Notes: a model not told the origin generated them from the sequence alone. A stretch of DNA of 64,000 nt from Jaenimonas drosophilae (GCA_030849065.1 JASAON010001659.1:1-64000), one strand, 5' to 3'. Positions 1 through 9,523 are shown, counted from the stretch's first letter. Translations and numbers: made by a program.

Positions 1-7
1 GAGTAAC

Positions 8-265
8 TCACTGCACCGCTACCTGTTGGACTTTGATGCCATCACAACCGCATTGGGCGATGTGACTTCCCGCAGAGATAGAGTGCACTGGATGTGCAGT
101 GGTCACGAGCATATTGTTGTTCAGAACTATTTGTGTGTCGATAGTGTCAACTACGTAATCCTTCAGTGGATAGCGCACATTGTTGCGGATGAGCTTGCCG
201 CCATGTAGAGTTGACAATTTGCTGTTGCTTTCCTTGGCTGGGATTGTTTGACAAATTGACCACGA
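8..265 (-). other. possible 3' end of a minus-strand gene (doubtful)
   Basis: A minus-strand frame is open from about position 640 down to a stop at 8-10. Its last 85 or so residues, coded below about 265, look more protein-like than the homopolymer-broken part upstream and include the stretch NNMLVTTAHPVHSISAG, which reminds me weakly of a Hint/intein-type fold. The opposite strand is also open, from position 2 to a TAG at 206-208, so the two readings compete and at most one is real. If the minus-strand reading is genuine, this would be the only minus-strand gene in the window and would place a divergent strand switch between it and the first + strand gene. I cannot assign a function. Confidence 0.15.
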
Positions 266-596
266 TTTGCTTGCTCCAGTGTATTGTTGCCGGGAATTGA
301 GTCGTGTTTCAAATGCCGCCGCCTCGTCTATCTTTCTGCCGATTTTCGCGCCACGGGCGGCCGGCAGAGCCCCCCCCTCATTCGGTTCCCCCGGTGCGGA
401 ATACCCTCCGTTCGGGGGGGGGGGGCGGGGACGTGCGCCAAACTTCCACGCGGGGGGAACGAATGCCCCCGCCCCAAAAGCCCCCGGGGTAATTTTTGCG
501 CCGGACCCAAGCGCGACGCAAATCGCTATTCGGCATCTTGCGGCTGGGATTCCCGCGGGTTTTGACCCACCGATTATTACCACCAATATACTACTA

Positions 597-932
597 TTTT
601 TTTTTTTTTTTGGGGGGGGGGTTCGGGGCCCCTCAAGTCCCATAGCGCCGCCGCGGATTTAATTTGCCCCCCCCCCCCATCGTTGGGGCGCGCGCCTGTC
701 GCATACGCAGTTGCACCGCTTTCGCCCGCTCGCAAATAAACTTTTTTTTCCACCCCCCCCCCCCTTTTTGATGCCCAACGCCCGCCGCGGGATACCGAAC
801 CCCGGCGGGGTTTCAAATGCGCATCGCGTTTGTATTTGGGGGGGGGGGGGGGCGGTTTTGGCGCGGCATTTCATACGGTGCCCGTTTTTTGGGGGGCGCC
901 GGATCCCCCCCCCCCCAAAAAAAAAAAAAAAA
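597..932. repeat. inverted homopolymer pair T15G10 ... C12A16
   Basis: Seen directly: a run of 15 T followed by 10 G (597-621) is mirrored on the other strand by 12 C followed by 16 A (905-932), about 280 bases apart, so the two arms could pair. Between them lie further C12, C12 and G15 runs. The G runs could also form quadruplex-type structures. Runs this pure occur nowhere else in the window, which raises suspicion of an assembly or base-calling artefact. Confidence 0.6.
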
Positions 933-2345
933 CCCCGCGGCATGGCGCGCGCCCTCTCTTGGGGCGGGGAGACGCCCCCCACGCCCAACCGCCATTTCCC
1001 AAATCCAAAGAAAGTTATGACGCGCGCAGGAAAGGGCGCGCTTGGCAATGCGTGTTTTCTTTTAACGTTCTCAACGCGCCATTATCTGCCGAATCTTGAT
1101 GGGGTGAGGAGGCGACGCGCCCGTCACGCGTGGGAGGAAAGAGGGATTTGGAACAATGGAAGCGCCACTGCATATTGCCACACCCGAGTTGTCAACACTT
1201 GACCCTCTTCCCTTTCTACACTTGGTGGCGTGCAATTTATCGTAGAAATACTTTTTTTTACGCCCGCCCGCCACCCTTAATTCGCCCCCAAAAAGATTGC
1301 GAGACGCAATGGGGGGAAAGCATTTGAAGGCTTGACCCTGGTTTGATTTTGTTTTCCCTATCCATGTGCGGACCCAAAATTAACACGCAGAGCTTTCTCT
1401 CCCATTGTTTCAGCCATTTTGAAAAATTCATGATGAATGCCCCCTCCCCAAAAGGAGGAGGCAAAGCCACAGCCAAGGGAACCGAAGCGATAGCGAAGCA
1501 ATTTGGCAATGCGTAGGGCAGAGAGCGCAACGCGCTCAGCATTCCAGCTGAATTATTGCATTCCTCCTCTGCCTTATCTCTCTGCATAGGTGGCGTGAAA
1601 ATGGGTGCCTCCTTCAAAAAGAGGGGGGCGGTGGGCAGAATGCCGGGTTCGGCGCCAGCGCAATTCCTTCGAAATCGCCCCCCCCCGGCGCGCTTGACGG
1701 CAGGCGCTGCGCCCCCCAAGGCGCAAATTGCGAAGATTGGCGGGCCCCGCGGTTGTCAGTTTTGGGCCGGTGGGTTCGTGAGGGTGCGGCCCTTGGGGGC
1801 CGGTTCCCCCTTGCAATATTTTTGGCCGCCGCCGTTGGGGTATGGGGGTGTCGTCGCCAAACCCCAGGGATTTGCGGCGCCAGCTTACGCCGGATTCCCC
1901 CCCCCCCCCGACAAAAAACAACAACTTTGTTGCCATCGCAGACCCCCGATCCCCAAGGCACCCCCCGTGGGCGCCTGTTTGGTGCGGGTGTGGCCTGCGC
2001 CGCTGCTTGCCGCTCTTTGCTGGCTGGCGGGGGTTAGGGTTCGGGGCGTCGCCCGCCCCCAACCCAACGATGAATCCAATACGCCTCATATCTCGTTTCC
2101 TGGCTTGCTGAAGTCTTTTAGCGCATTTGTTTCCCTGTTACGAGCTTTTTCAATTGGAGTGGCCTCCGTCTTAAAGCAAGCCCTTGGTGGAAACCTCGAA
2201 GGAGATTCAAACTGGCGCGCTAGGTAAGTTTTCGGTATGTTATGAAATGAGCGGGGGTTCGTGCATAATAGCCTGTTACGAATGATATGACATTTGCCCT
2301 TTTCATCTCTACCCATCTGTTTGTCATATTCCATATTCTCCATTA

Positions 2346-2347
2346 AG
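2346..2347 (+). promoter_or_regulatory. candidate spliced-leader acceptor directly at ATG 2348
   Basis: A pyrimidine-rich stretch (2293-2342) contains no AG until the AG at 2346-2347, which touches the ATG at 2348. If this is the trans-splice site, the mRNA would have no 5' untranslated sequence of its own beyond the spliced leader. Confidence 0.45.
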
Positions 2348-4162
2348 ATGGCAACGTGGGACCCCAAAAGCTATGTATCTGAAGCGGTAGGGACTTCTCA
2401 ACGTAGAGGGTCCAACCGGGGATATGCACTGTCCTACTTTGATTACACAACAAGTGATTTGCGACGTCGAGAAGTATCGGATGAAATCAAACAAGAGCTG
2501 CTGAATGAGTATGCGAGCATCAAGTCAGCCGGTGGCTCTGTGGCGGGCTTGGACTTTTCTGTTTTCTATTTCGACGAGGTTGACCAGAGCCCTGCTTTGA
2601 ATGCACTATGTACAAACTATGAATCGGAGGAGTCAGGCATAAACATTGTTGACGAGTTTCGGAATCAAGTAAATTCAATTTGCGGCGAACTCGGCATCTA
2701 CTCCGAAGAGGGCCTTCCTTCTCAATTACTGAAAGAATGTGCGGTTGTGGAGATTGTGGCAAGGCTTTGTTCCGCATGTGATCCATTCTCAAACAGCCTT
2801 ATTGTGTGTGGAGGCGTTTCTTTGGCACCTGGTGGATCTTGGGGGCTCGGAGTTCCCGCATCCGGTATGCATTTGGATGAGGAACTTTTCTCAAAATTGA
2901 TTCATGTTGGTGGCGACAACACATGCTCACTGATATGGCGTCAATATCTTGGAGACCAAACTGCGCAACTGTCCAACACACTCACTGGAAAATCCCTCGG
3001 AGCTCTTTGCGCATTTCAGTCATGTATCTCTGGATGCGAAACTCACGCTGCGATTCTGGACGCAGGCAGCAAATATAAAGGTAATGAAAACTTTGGCGCC
3101 TTTTTTTGTTCAGGATCGGACGGGTTTGAATACTGTAGTCAGGAGGAAGACATACCAGAACAGGCTGATTACATGAGCTGGCACGATTCCGATGCGCACT
3201 CACTTCGCGCTGTTAAGACAGGAAATTCAGCTGACGCATTTCACCTGCTGGAAGGGAAGCCAAAATGGAATTTGCTACATTCAGTGCTTGATTTCATTAA
3301 TTCTGTAGCACAAGTGCGAGCAATGCTGAGCTGCTCTCTATCAACTGGCCAAATCTTCAGTCAATCGATCACATTTCAGCTGTTTGCGCCGCAACGCCAG
3401 TGCGGTTGTTTTAGCGTTCAGCAATGCAGCCCACTCTACAACTATATTTTCATGGAGGGAAGCCGAATGGTTGTGTCGTTCTCCCAAAGTGACAAGGGGG
3501 ATTTCAGCGGGAGGTTGTGGTCCAATGGTGAATCTTGCCTCAGATTCACCGTTGATGACTTCACCTGCTGCATTCCACCTGAGCTTAGCCAGCACACACA
3601 CTACGTTTTTACGACTAACTGTGCTACTCTTATTGGCGACTGCACAATTGTTATTGGTCAGCTTCACGCGGTATTTGAGCCTCAAACTGTGTTTTGCAAG
3701 GGAAACATTCAACACAAACTTTCTCCGCGAGCGTTTCTTGTGACCCCAGTGCTCTGCTCAATGATTCATCGCTCGTACGGACTGGTTGCTTTTGTCTCTT
3801 ATGGGTGCTTCTGCTCGAGTCATTTTCCCCCCACTTTGACATTAAGCACAACATCCGAAAATCTTGGAATGCCGCTTTCGGAGACTGACATCGATCCTAA
3901 CTTCACTCTTTACCTCTTTGATGAGTTTTCGAGTTATTTTCGGAGCACTTCCTTCTCTTCGCTTGTTGAGCGTTTGCCATTTCCGGTTTCCCGACTGAGC
4001 ACAGTGGAAAAAGAAAATTTTTCTTTTATCCTCCGTGCTCGATTAGTCAATCTGATCCCTGTCACTGAGGCATCGACGGCACTATGTGTCGTTTCTGTTA
4101 GCGAAGTTGAGCGCTTCAGTGGGAGGGTCCTCTTGTCGTTGTGTACGGAGAACAGTTCGTAA
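2348..4162 (+). CDS. hypothetical protein, 604 residues
   Basis: I do not recognise this protein. The ATG at 2348 is preferred because the frame has only non-ATG starts upstream and a pyrimidine tract ends exactly there. The protein is soluble-looking, with no convincing membrane segment or signal peptide, rich in Ser, Cys and Phe, and without an obvious repeat or catalytic motif. The beginning (MATWDPKSYVSEAVGTS) is followed by a charged helical stretch around residues 35-60, then a mixed alpha/beta-looking body. Third codon positions are much less GC-rich than in genes after 8.5 kb (17 of the first 41 codons end in G or C), so it may be weakly expressed or lineage-restricted. It is the first gene of the + strand series. 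Confidence 0.8.
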   Translation: MATWDPKSYVSEAVGTSQRRGSNRGYALSYFDYTTSDLRRREVSDEIKQELLNEYASIKSAGGSVAGLDFSVFYFDEVDQSPALNALCTNYESEESGINIVDEFRNQVNSICGELGIYSEEGLPSQLLKECAVVEIVARLCSACDPFSNSLIVCGGVSLAPGGSWGLGVPASGMHLDEELFSKLIHVGGDNTCSLIWRQYLGDQTAQLSNTLTGKSLGALCAFQSCISGCETHAAILDAGSKYKGNENFGAFFCSGSDGFEYCSQEEDIPEQADYMSWHDSDAHSLRAVKTGNSADAFHLLEGKPKWNLLHSVLDFINSVAQVRAMLSCSLSTGQIFSQSITFQLFAPQRQCGCFSVQQCSPLYNYIFMEGSRMVVSFSQSDKGDFSGRLWSNGESCLRFTVDDFTCCIPPELSQHTHYVFTTNCATLIGDCTIVIGQLHAVFEPQTVFCKGNIQHKLSPRAFLVTPVLCSMIHRSYGLVAFVSYGCFCSSHFPPTLTLSTTSENLGMPLSETDIDPNFTLYLFDEFSSYFRSTSFSSLVERLPFPVSRLSTVEKENFSFILRARLVNLIPVTEASTALCVVSVSEVERFSGRVLLSLCTENSS

Positions 4163-4282
4163 TCTGACAACGTGTTATTGCTGACTGACGTGAATGCTTG
4201 ATCGCTGTACCGCCATTGGTGCTCTCGATGACGATATTATTCATCCCATTCTTCCCTATTTGAAGTAGCTTACTTTTTCCAA

Positions 4283-5632
4283 ATGCTCCCCTACTCAAAC
4301 TTGTCCACGTCGGAGAAGTCGAACCTCCTGGATCTCATTTTTGATGAGACACAAACCGTACCATCTGTTCAGTCGAAGTTCAATGAGTCTTTCCCAGCTG
4401 CACGATACCCTGCAGTATGTCTTCACCTGAGCTCGCAGTGCAAGGAGTTCATTTCTTCGCTTGAGGGTGCGGCACTGGTATCCTCCCTTGCGATAGTTGA
4501 TTCGATGAGAAGAGCGGATTGCCGGGCAGCAAAAACTCTTTTCTATGATATCCTGATAGATCTGGACCGGGCAATTAGGAAGGATATATGCTTTTCAGAA
4601 CAGATCAACTACTCGACAAAGGAATCAAAGGAGAGTAAGAAAAGTGCTGCAGCAATTCTTTCAGATGGCCATCGGATTCATACAGCGGCAAAGGTCTGCG
4701 CATTTGAGCTTTTGACATCTCATCCCGCGCCCGCTGAAAAGATTGCTTCAATTGTGGCAAAGAAGCAAAGTGAGATCGACTCAAAACTGGATGCCTTTAG
4801 CAGTCAGCAATCAGAATCCTCCAGTGAGGAAAAGGGACTCAAGTTACTTGGTGAGCGAGGTGCGGGCCCTGCGTTGTCGGAAATGATGAAGTGCTGGGAA
4901 GATGAGTATGAAAAACGGTATACTGGCGATTCATGGGGAGTCTCAGCAGTTTTTAACCCATTGCCCAGCAATCGATCTGCGCTCACTGTTCACACGGCAA
5001 CGGTGAAAATCCCCTCACTCCCAGTAACGACAGGCGAGCTCCGATACCTTCTCCCCATACCGAGTTCATTTCTTCTTTTTGATGACCAGGAACACTCAGT
5101 AGAGTGGATGCAGGCCCACACGCTGCTAAACAAGGCCCGCTCCACCGTATTATCCAAAGATGACCAGAACACTCTAAAGAAGGTGATCACGGCGGAGATT
5201 CTACAACACATTGGCGTCAATGAGAGCTTACTGTCGGATCTTGCCAATCAATCGCTTGAGATTTGTGCTGTCGTTCTCCAAAACCTGCCATCCGCTACCT
5301 CTGGGGCATTCATTCAGTCACTCCTCAAGAGCAACGCGCCATCGGAAAACATTGATCAGATTTTTGTCCTTGCAGCCAATGCCTTGAAGCAAATCAATGT
5401 ACGAACTCTTATTTATGACAGAATCCAGGAGCTGAAGGACTCTAGTGACAAGGAAAAGTTGCTGAGCTTCTCGACATGCCTTCATCATTTGATGACCAAA
5501 GATGCTCAGGAGAACAAGGAAATCTATATTGCAGATCCAGTCAAGAAAAACCTGGAGCAGCTTTTTCAAGCTTCAACCATCCCAGAGGTTGCATCTAGGT
5601 GGGAAGAGATAAAGAAGGTTAGTTTTGCTTAA
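4283..5632 (+). CDS. NOT11: NOT11-like subunit of the CCR4-NOT complex
   Basis: Predicted 449 residues. The C-terminal half (about 250-430) follows the pattern I remember for the CNOT11 (C2orf29) DUF2363 helical domain: a short Pro/Leu segment, an acidic stretch with an EW pair (LLFDDQEHSVEW), then LSKDDQ, a HIGV motif, the segment LLSDLANQSLEI, a VLQNL helix and later helices around RIQELKD. NOT11 docks on NOT10 and the NOT1 scaffold of the cytoplasmic deadenylase complex; kinetoplastids keep NOT10 and NOT11 while lacking CCR4. The N-terminal half is helical with a Lys/Ser-rich linker near residues 115-125. An AG at 4264-4265 after a pyrimidine tract suggests a 5' UTR of under 20 bases. The family call rests on remembered pattern matching, not on a search. 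Confidence 0.62.
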   Translation: MLPYSNLSTSEKSNLLDLIFDETQTVPSVQSKFNESFPAARYPAVCLHLSSQCKEFISSLEGAALVSSLAIVDSMRRADCRAAKTLFYDILIDLDRAIRKDICFSEQINYSTKESKESKKSAAAILSDGHRIHTAAKVCAFELLTSHPAPAEKIASIVAKKQSEIDSKLDAFSSQQSESSSEEKGLKLLGERGAGPALSEMMKCWEDEYEKRYTGDSWGVSAVFNPLPSNRSALTVHTATVKIPSLPVTTGELRYLLPIPSSFLLFDDQEHSVEWMQAHTLLNKARSTVLSKDDQNTLKKVITAEILQHIGVNESLLSDLANQSLEICAVVLQNLPSATSGAFIQSLLKSNAPSENIDQIFVLAANALKQINVRTLIYDRIQELKDSSDKEKLLSFSTCLHHLMTKDAQENKEIYIADPVKKNLEQLFQASTIPEVASRWEEIKKVSFA

Positions 5633-5773
5633 TATCTGAACTTTTACGTAATGAGAGTGGCTGCGAAAGCAGCGAAACATGCCTGCAATTGTGCCGCAGT
5701 GCTAGAGTATCGTACTATGCTGCCCTCTCTTGATATCTCTCCTTTTTGAGGTCACTTTTTTCACCCAGAACCT

Positions 5774-6625
5774 ATGGGCATTAGTGGAATTGATGTCACA
5801 TTCCGTCACGTAACCGATGACTCTCACCCTTGTTGCGCTGTGCTCCGGGGTTCATCCGAGATACCATCGTGCTCAGCAAGTGAGACATCCAGTACTATCG
5901 ACGGAATCGGCAGTGCGACGGTAAAGTTTGTTGAGCCGAGTAGCGGCGCAACCTGGATCCAAGTATTTCGTTTTCAAAAGGACGCGAAAATGAATTCACT
6001 ATTTTCCGTATTATCTGCTCACGCACCCTCGTTTCGATACAACATCTGCTATGACATAGAAGCTGATGACGGAAGCAGTTTTAAAGGTAGCTGGGGAGTT
6101 CTCTCTCCAGATGATGAAATTCCCAAGTTCGTGGTATGCCAACGCATGTCAATGCCAATTTCGTCCGATTTGGTGAGCATGTACTGGGTCAGAGTGTATA
6201 TTGTAATATTGGAGCGACGTGGTGCATTGCGGCTGGGACACATGCCTGCTCTTGTGCCCACGTCGCCCACTTTCACTCCCACGGATATATGGAAGTACGT
6301 TGGTGCTCTCTTTCAACTCAATTCCATTGAATTGGAGTATCTACTAGCAAATCCGCTCTTATCTTGCGAGTGGAATGATAGGAAGCTGGTGCTGAGTGAA
6401 TTCCACCATCAGATAGAGTTTTCCGCATGTGCCATTATCTATCGCGCACTCCAAGTTGGGGATGTTGCGCATGTCGAAATTGACTCTGCTACTGGATCCA
6501 GGATTGCCCAGGGAATTGTGATCGGGAAGAAGCTCCATGAGGGAGCGACGTACTACGATATTCAGGAGGTAGCAACTTCCATCGTTTTTGAGAAGATTAG
6601 CTGCTTGCGTGCTATTCCGCTGTAG
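5774..6625 (+). CDS. hypothetical protein, 283 residues
   Basis: I do not recognise this protein. It starts at an ATG preceded by pyrimidine tracts ending in AG at 5749-5750 and 5767-5768. The sequence alternates hydrophobic and polar residues in a way that suggests beta-rich structure. There is one more hydrophobic segment around residues 135-150 (WVRVYIVILERRG), which is too charged at its end to call a membrane span. There is no signal peptide and no known catalytic motif. Codon use is AT-leaning like its two upstream neighbours. It lies between the NOT11-like gene and UTP15, but co-transcription in kinetoplastids says little about function, so the context does not help. Confidence 0.78.
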   Translation: MGISGIDVTFRHVTDDSHPCCAVLRGSSEIPSCSASETSSTIDGIGSATVKFVEPSSGATWIQVFRFQKDAKMNSLFSVLSAHAPSFRYNICYDIEADDGSSFKGSWGVLSPDDEIPKFVVCQRMSMPISSDLVSMYWVRVYIVILERRGALRLGHMPALVPTSPTFTPTDIWKYVGALFQLNSIELEYLLANPLLSCEWNDRKLVLSEFHHQIEFSACAIIYRALQVGDVAHVEIDSATGSRIAQGIVIGKKLHEGATYYDIQEVATSIVFEKISCLRAIPL

Positions 6626-6788
6626 CAATATTTCCAAAGCAAGTTGATAAATTTCGCCAGAGGTGATTTCTTAGGGGATGCGTGTAACCCAATTGTGTTT
6701 TTCTTCTTTTCTTGAACGTCTCCAATAGTACTGTTTGTCGTAGTCATCTTCTAGTGAACCAGTCGTTCTCAGAAAGGGGGCGGGCACT

Positions 6789-8222
6789 ATGGACAACAAG
6801 TGGTCACTTCCGCTAAGGAGGGTTCCTCAAAAACCTAAGAAGGATACATCTATTGTGTGGAATACAACTTGCTTGTGCTACGAGCAAAAGCTATTTGGCC
6901 AAGTCACTAGTCTGCAATACAATACCGCCGGTACAGTGCTTGGTGCCACTTCCACTAACCAACTCGCCCTTCTCCGTGTTCCGCAGTCAGACGGCGTTGT
7001 CGTCAATGAGCAAAGTGAGCGACGTAATTTTAGCGTTGGGTTTCGGCAAGATGATAAGTTGTATATCCAGTCGATTGACCAGCGCGTGGTGATTCGTTCT
7101 TCGGAAACGGCATTTGAGCGCCAGTTCATGGGCCACACAAGAGACGTTCGGTGCGCCATCTTTGTTGGACTGCACAATTTTGTTTCTGGAAGTGATGACA
7201 CAACCATCAAAATGTGGGATTTATTGAGTGAAACTGATCTATCCACGGGAGTTGTGCATACAGACTACGTCCGATGCCTTGAACCATATACGTCAGGAAC
7301 TTTCATAAGTGGGTCGTACGATCACTGCGTGAACTTATGGGATCCACGTGCTGGACTGGCGGCTCCAATGCAAACCTCTGGCACAGTCATTCCACATGCG
7401 GTGGAGTCCTTGTCCTACATTCCCGATGGGGAGAAAATAGCGGTTGGCGCTGGTGATCAGGTGCTGCTGTTTGACACACGAAAGGGACTGGCAGTACCTC
7501 TCTTTGCGTCCTCCTTCAACTCCAAGTCAGTTTGTGCGCTTTCGTATTCTGTGGAGCACAAGACCCTTGTTACGGGATCTCTGGATGGACGCGTGAAGAT
7601 GCTGGTGCTTGACGGCGATGAGCTGCGATGCCTGTGCACAAAGAAGTTTGACACACCGATTACGACTGTTGCGGTTCATCCAGAATCGAAGGAGTTCGCC
7701 GTTGGTGCCGCAACTGGAGATATCAAGGTGTTCCAGTTTGACCAAACAAAGGCACCCGAAGATGATGTGCCAGAGCTAGATATTCTCATTCCTAAGAAGC
7801 CAGACCCAAAGGAGGTGGTAGCCACGCATATGCAGCACGTGGAGCAGCAGTTGGGAACTTACCAATATGGAAAAGCCCTGAAGACAGCATTGTACGCTCG
7901 GCACGCGGACGTACTTGTTTCTACTGTGGAGGAGCTTCTGCGGAGAGGGACACTTCACATAGCCCTCAACAACCAGAACGACCGAACGGTTGTCCGGCTG
8001 CTGCGCTTTGCCACGGAGTACGTGGACAAACCACAATTCACGGATACCATGTTTGCTGTGTTTGAGTGCATCTGCATGATCTATGGCCCCTCCGTCGGAC
8101 GGAGTGTCTTTTTCCACAAGGAGATGATGAAGGCCCGCAAGCGCATCGGTGAGTCCATTGCCATGCTTCAGGACATGGAGAAAACTCTGGGCGTGATGGA
8201 AATGATTGTAAATGCAGCATAA
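6789..8222 (+). CDS. UTP15: UTP15, U3 snoRNP / small-subunit processome WD40 protein
   Basis: Predicted 477 residues, close to the usual UTP15 length. An N-terminal WD40 propeller spans about residues 40-325, with readable repeats such as GHTRDVRC...SGSDDTTIKMWD (about 114-148) and SGSYDHCVNLWDPRAG (about 173-189). A helical UTP15 C-terminal domain follows (about 345-465), recognisable by YGKALKTAL, the VEELLRRGTL motif and a YGPSVGRS segment. UTP15 belongs to the tUTP/UtpA subcomplex that binds the 5' external spacer of pre-rRNA in the nucleolus and is needed for 18S rRNA maturation. It starts at ATG 6789 after a pyrimidine tract ending in AG at 6727-6728. The combination of propeller and C-terminal domain distinguishes it from other WD40 proteins. 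Confidence 0.88.
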   Translation: MDNKWSLPLRRVPQKPKKDTSIVWNTTCLCYEQKLFGQVTSLQYNTAGTVLGATSTNQLALLRVPQSDGVVVNEQSERRNFSVGFRQDDKLYIQSIDQRVVIRSSETAFERQFMGHTRDVRCAIFVGLHNFVSGSDDTTIKMWDLLSETDLSTGVVHTDYVRCLEPYTSGTFISGSYDHCVNLWDPRAGLAAPMQTSGTVIPHAVESLSYIPDGEKIAVGAGDQVLLFDTRKGLAVPLFASSFNSKSVCALSYSVEHKTLVTGSLDGRVKMLVLDGDELRCLCTKKFDTPITTVAVHPESKEFAVGAATGDIKVFQFDQTKAPEDDVPELDILIPKKPDPKEVVATHMQHVEQQLGTYQYGKALKTALYARHADVLVSTVEELLRRGTLHIALNNQNDRTVVRLLRFATEYVDKPQFTDTMFAVFECICMIYGPSVGRSVFFHKEMMKARKRIGESIAMLQDMEKTLGVMEMIVNAA

Positions 8223-8501
8223 TGGCGGCAGTTTTGCTGCCTTGATTTCTAACACCCTACTTGAGCCCCTTTTTCTTCAGGTGCTTCGTAACTTCCCTGC
8301 CGAATAATCCCTCGTACGATGTGATACCGGGAGCTAAACTCATTTTTTTCATTGCCGACGTGGACAACCACATGCCCACTGAGTGTAAATGTGCATGCAG
8401 TCCGCCGTGAACTGTGGCTGTATCAATCCTTGTTTTCTTTCCCCTTACATCGTCGGTCACCCAATAAGTTCACATCAATACTTCTCCTCTCAGCCACCAA
8501 C

Positions 8502-9188
8502 ATGTTTCGTCGACTTGGACTATCTCAGCTCACGCGTGGAGCGTTTGCACAGTCACGATCACTCTCGTTGACTGCTCCACTCTTCAACATGGACTATCAA
8601 ATGTACCGCACTGCCGCGGTTCGTGAACCCGCGCCAGAGTTTGGCGGAAAGGCTGTGGTGAACGGATCCATCAAGGAGATCAACATTCACGACTACAAGG
8701 GTAAGTACGTGGTGCTCCTCTTTTATCCCATGGACTTCACCTTTGTCTGCCCCACCGAAATCATCGCCTTCTCGGATCGCTGCCAGGAGTTTGAGAAGCT
8801 CGACACTCAAGTGATCGCCGTCTCCTGCGACAGTGAGTTCTCGCACCTTGCCTGGGTGAACACACCCCGAAAGAAGGGTGGCCTGGGTGAGATGAAGATT
8901 CCCCTCCTCGCCGATAAGACGATGGAGCTCTCCCGTGACTACGGTGTTCTCATTGAGTCGATGGGCGTCTCTCTTCGTGGCCTGTTTCTTATTGACAAGA
9001 ACGGCCTTCTGCGCCACTCTACCATCAACGATCTCCCTGTGGGGCGAGATGTGGATGAGACCCTCCGCGTTGTGGAGGCCTTCAAGTACGCTGATGAGAA
9101 CGGCGATGTGATTCCCTGTGGCTGGAAGCCTGGCCAGCAGACTATGGACGTGAAGAAGGCCGCTGAGTTCTTTGAGAAGAACAATTAG
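8502..9188 (+). CDS. mTXNPX: mitochondrial 2-Cys peroxiredoxin (tryparedoxin peroxidase)
   Basis: Predicted 228 residues. An Arg/Ser/Leu-rich N-terminus ([18 protein letters not shown]) looks like a mitochondrial presequence. The peroxidatic cysteine is C83 in FVCPTEI; the resolving cysteine is C206 in an IPC motif rather than the usual VCP, which is the known signature of trypanosomatid mitochondrial tryparedoxin peroxidases. The GGLG loop is present (RKKGGLGEM), and the C-terminal YF pair is represented by FF, so the enzyme may be sensitive to overoxidation. It reduces hydroperoxides in the mitochondrion and the family can also act as a chaperone. The ATG at 8502 is chosen because upstream in-frame starts are non-ATG and a pyrimidine tract ends in AG at 8492-8493, giving an 8-base leader. 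Confidence 0.95.
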   Translation: MFRRLGLSQLTRGAFAQSRSLSLTAPLFNMDYQMYRTAAVREPAPEFGGKAVVNGSIKEINIHDYKGKYVVLLFYPMDFTFVCPTEIIAFSDRCQEFEKLDTQVIAVSCDSEFSHLAWVNTPRKKGGLGEMKIPLLADKTMELSRDYGVLIESMGVSLRGLFLIDKNGLLRHSTINDLPVGRDVDETLRVVEAFKYADENGDVIPCGWKPGQQTMDVKKAAEFFEKNN

Positions 9189-9523
9189 CTTTCCTGTACG
9201 TTGTAAGAACACACAAAAAAGGGGTCAACAAACTTCTTGCACCACCCCCGATCTGCGAAGTCACTATATTCCTCAAACTGTTGTTTTGCGCTCTGTCAAC
9301 GGCATTGATGCTCTCCTACTCAATCGTGGAAGTCTCTAAAAGTGTCCAGCAATGAGTGGCATACATAATGGATATGCCAAGACGTGCACTACGTTTCTTT
9401 TGTTCTGTTTTGCTGGTGTGGCTACAGCGTGCAGATGTTGCAACTTCCACTCTTTCCCTCCTCCTCTTTGATGTACATGTGCGTGCTATCGTGTAGATTG
9501 ACGCCCAACCTAACTTGCTCTCG
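9189..9523. other. intergenic region
   Basis: About 335 bases holding the end of the peroxiredoxin transcript and the pyrimidine tracts (for example 9391-9418 and 9443-9470) ahead of likely acceptors at AG 9426-9427 and 9495-9496 for the cyclophilin mRNA. No small gene or RNA gene is recognisable. Confidence 0.6.

Larger units (their letters stand above)
209..2347. other. gene-free, homopolymer-rich region at the window start
   Basis: About 2.1 kb with no convincing gene. From about 290 to 960 and again from about 1600 to 2090 the sequence is GC-rich and full of pure runs: G12 at 414-425, T15 then G10 at 597-621, C12 at 667-678 and 753-764, G15 at 838-852, C12 then A16 at 905-932, and C13 at 1897-1909. 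Long open frames here on both strands (for example 1556-2227 + and 1574-2089 -) follow from scarcity of stop codons in GC-rich sequence; their translations are low-complexity Pro/Gly/Arg. From 2090 the sequence looks like ordinary kinetoplastid DNA again. It may be a poor-quality contig end or a subtelomeric or transcription-start region. Confidence 0.7.

Noticed and set aside
2..208. + strand frame open from the window start as the end of an upstream gene
   Set aside because: It is possible but the opposite strand is also open and neither can be assigned a family; kept only as an alternative in the first feature.
1556..2227. 223-codon + strand frame and overlapping 171-codon minus-strand frame
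   Set aside because: Both are open because the sequence is GC-rich and poor in stops; translations are Pro/Gly/Arg filler interrupted by homopolymer-derived runs, and both cannot be real.
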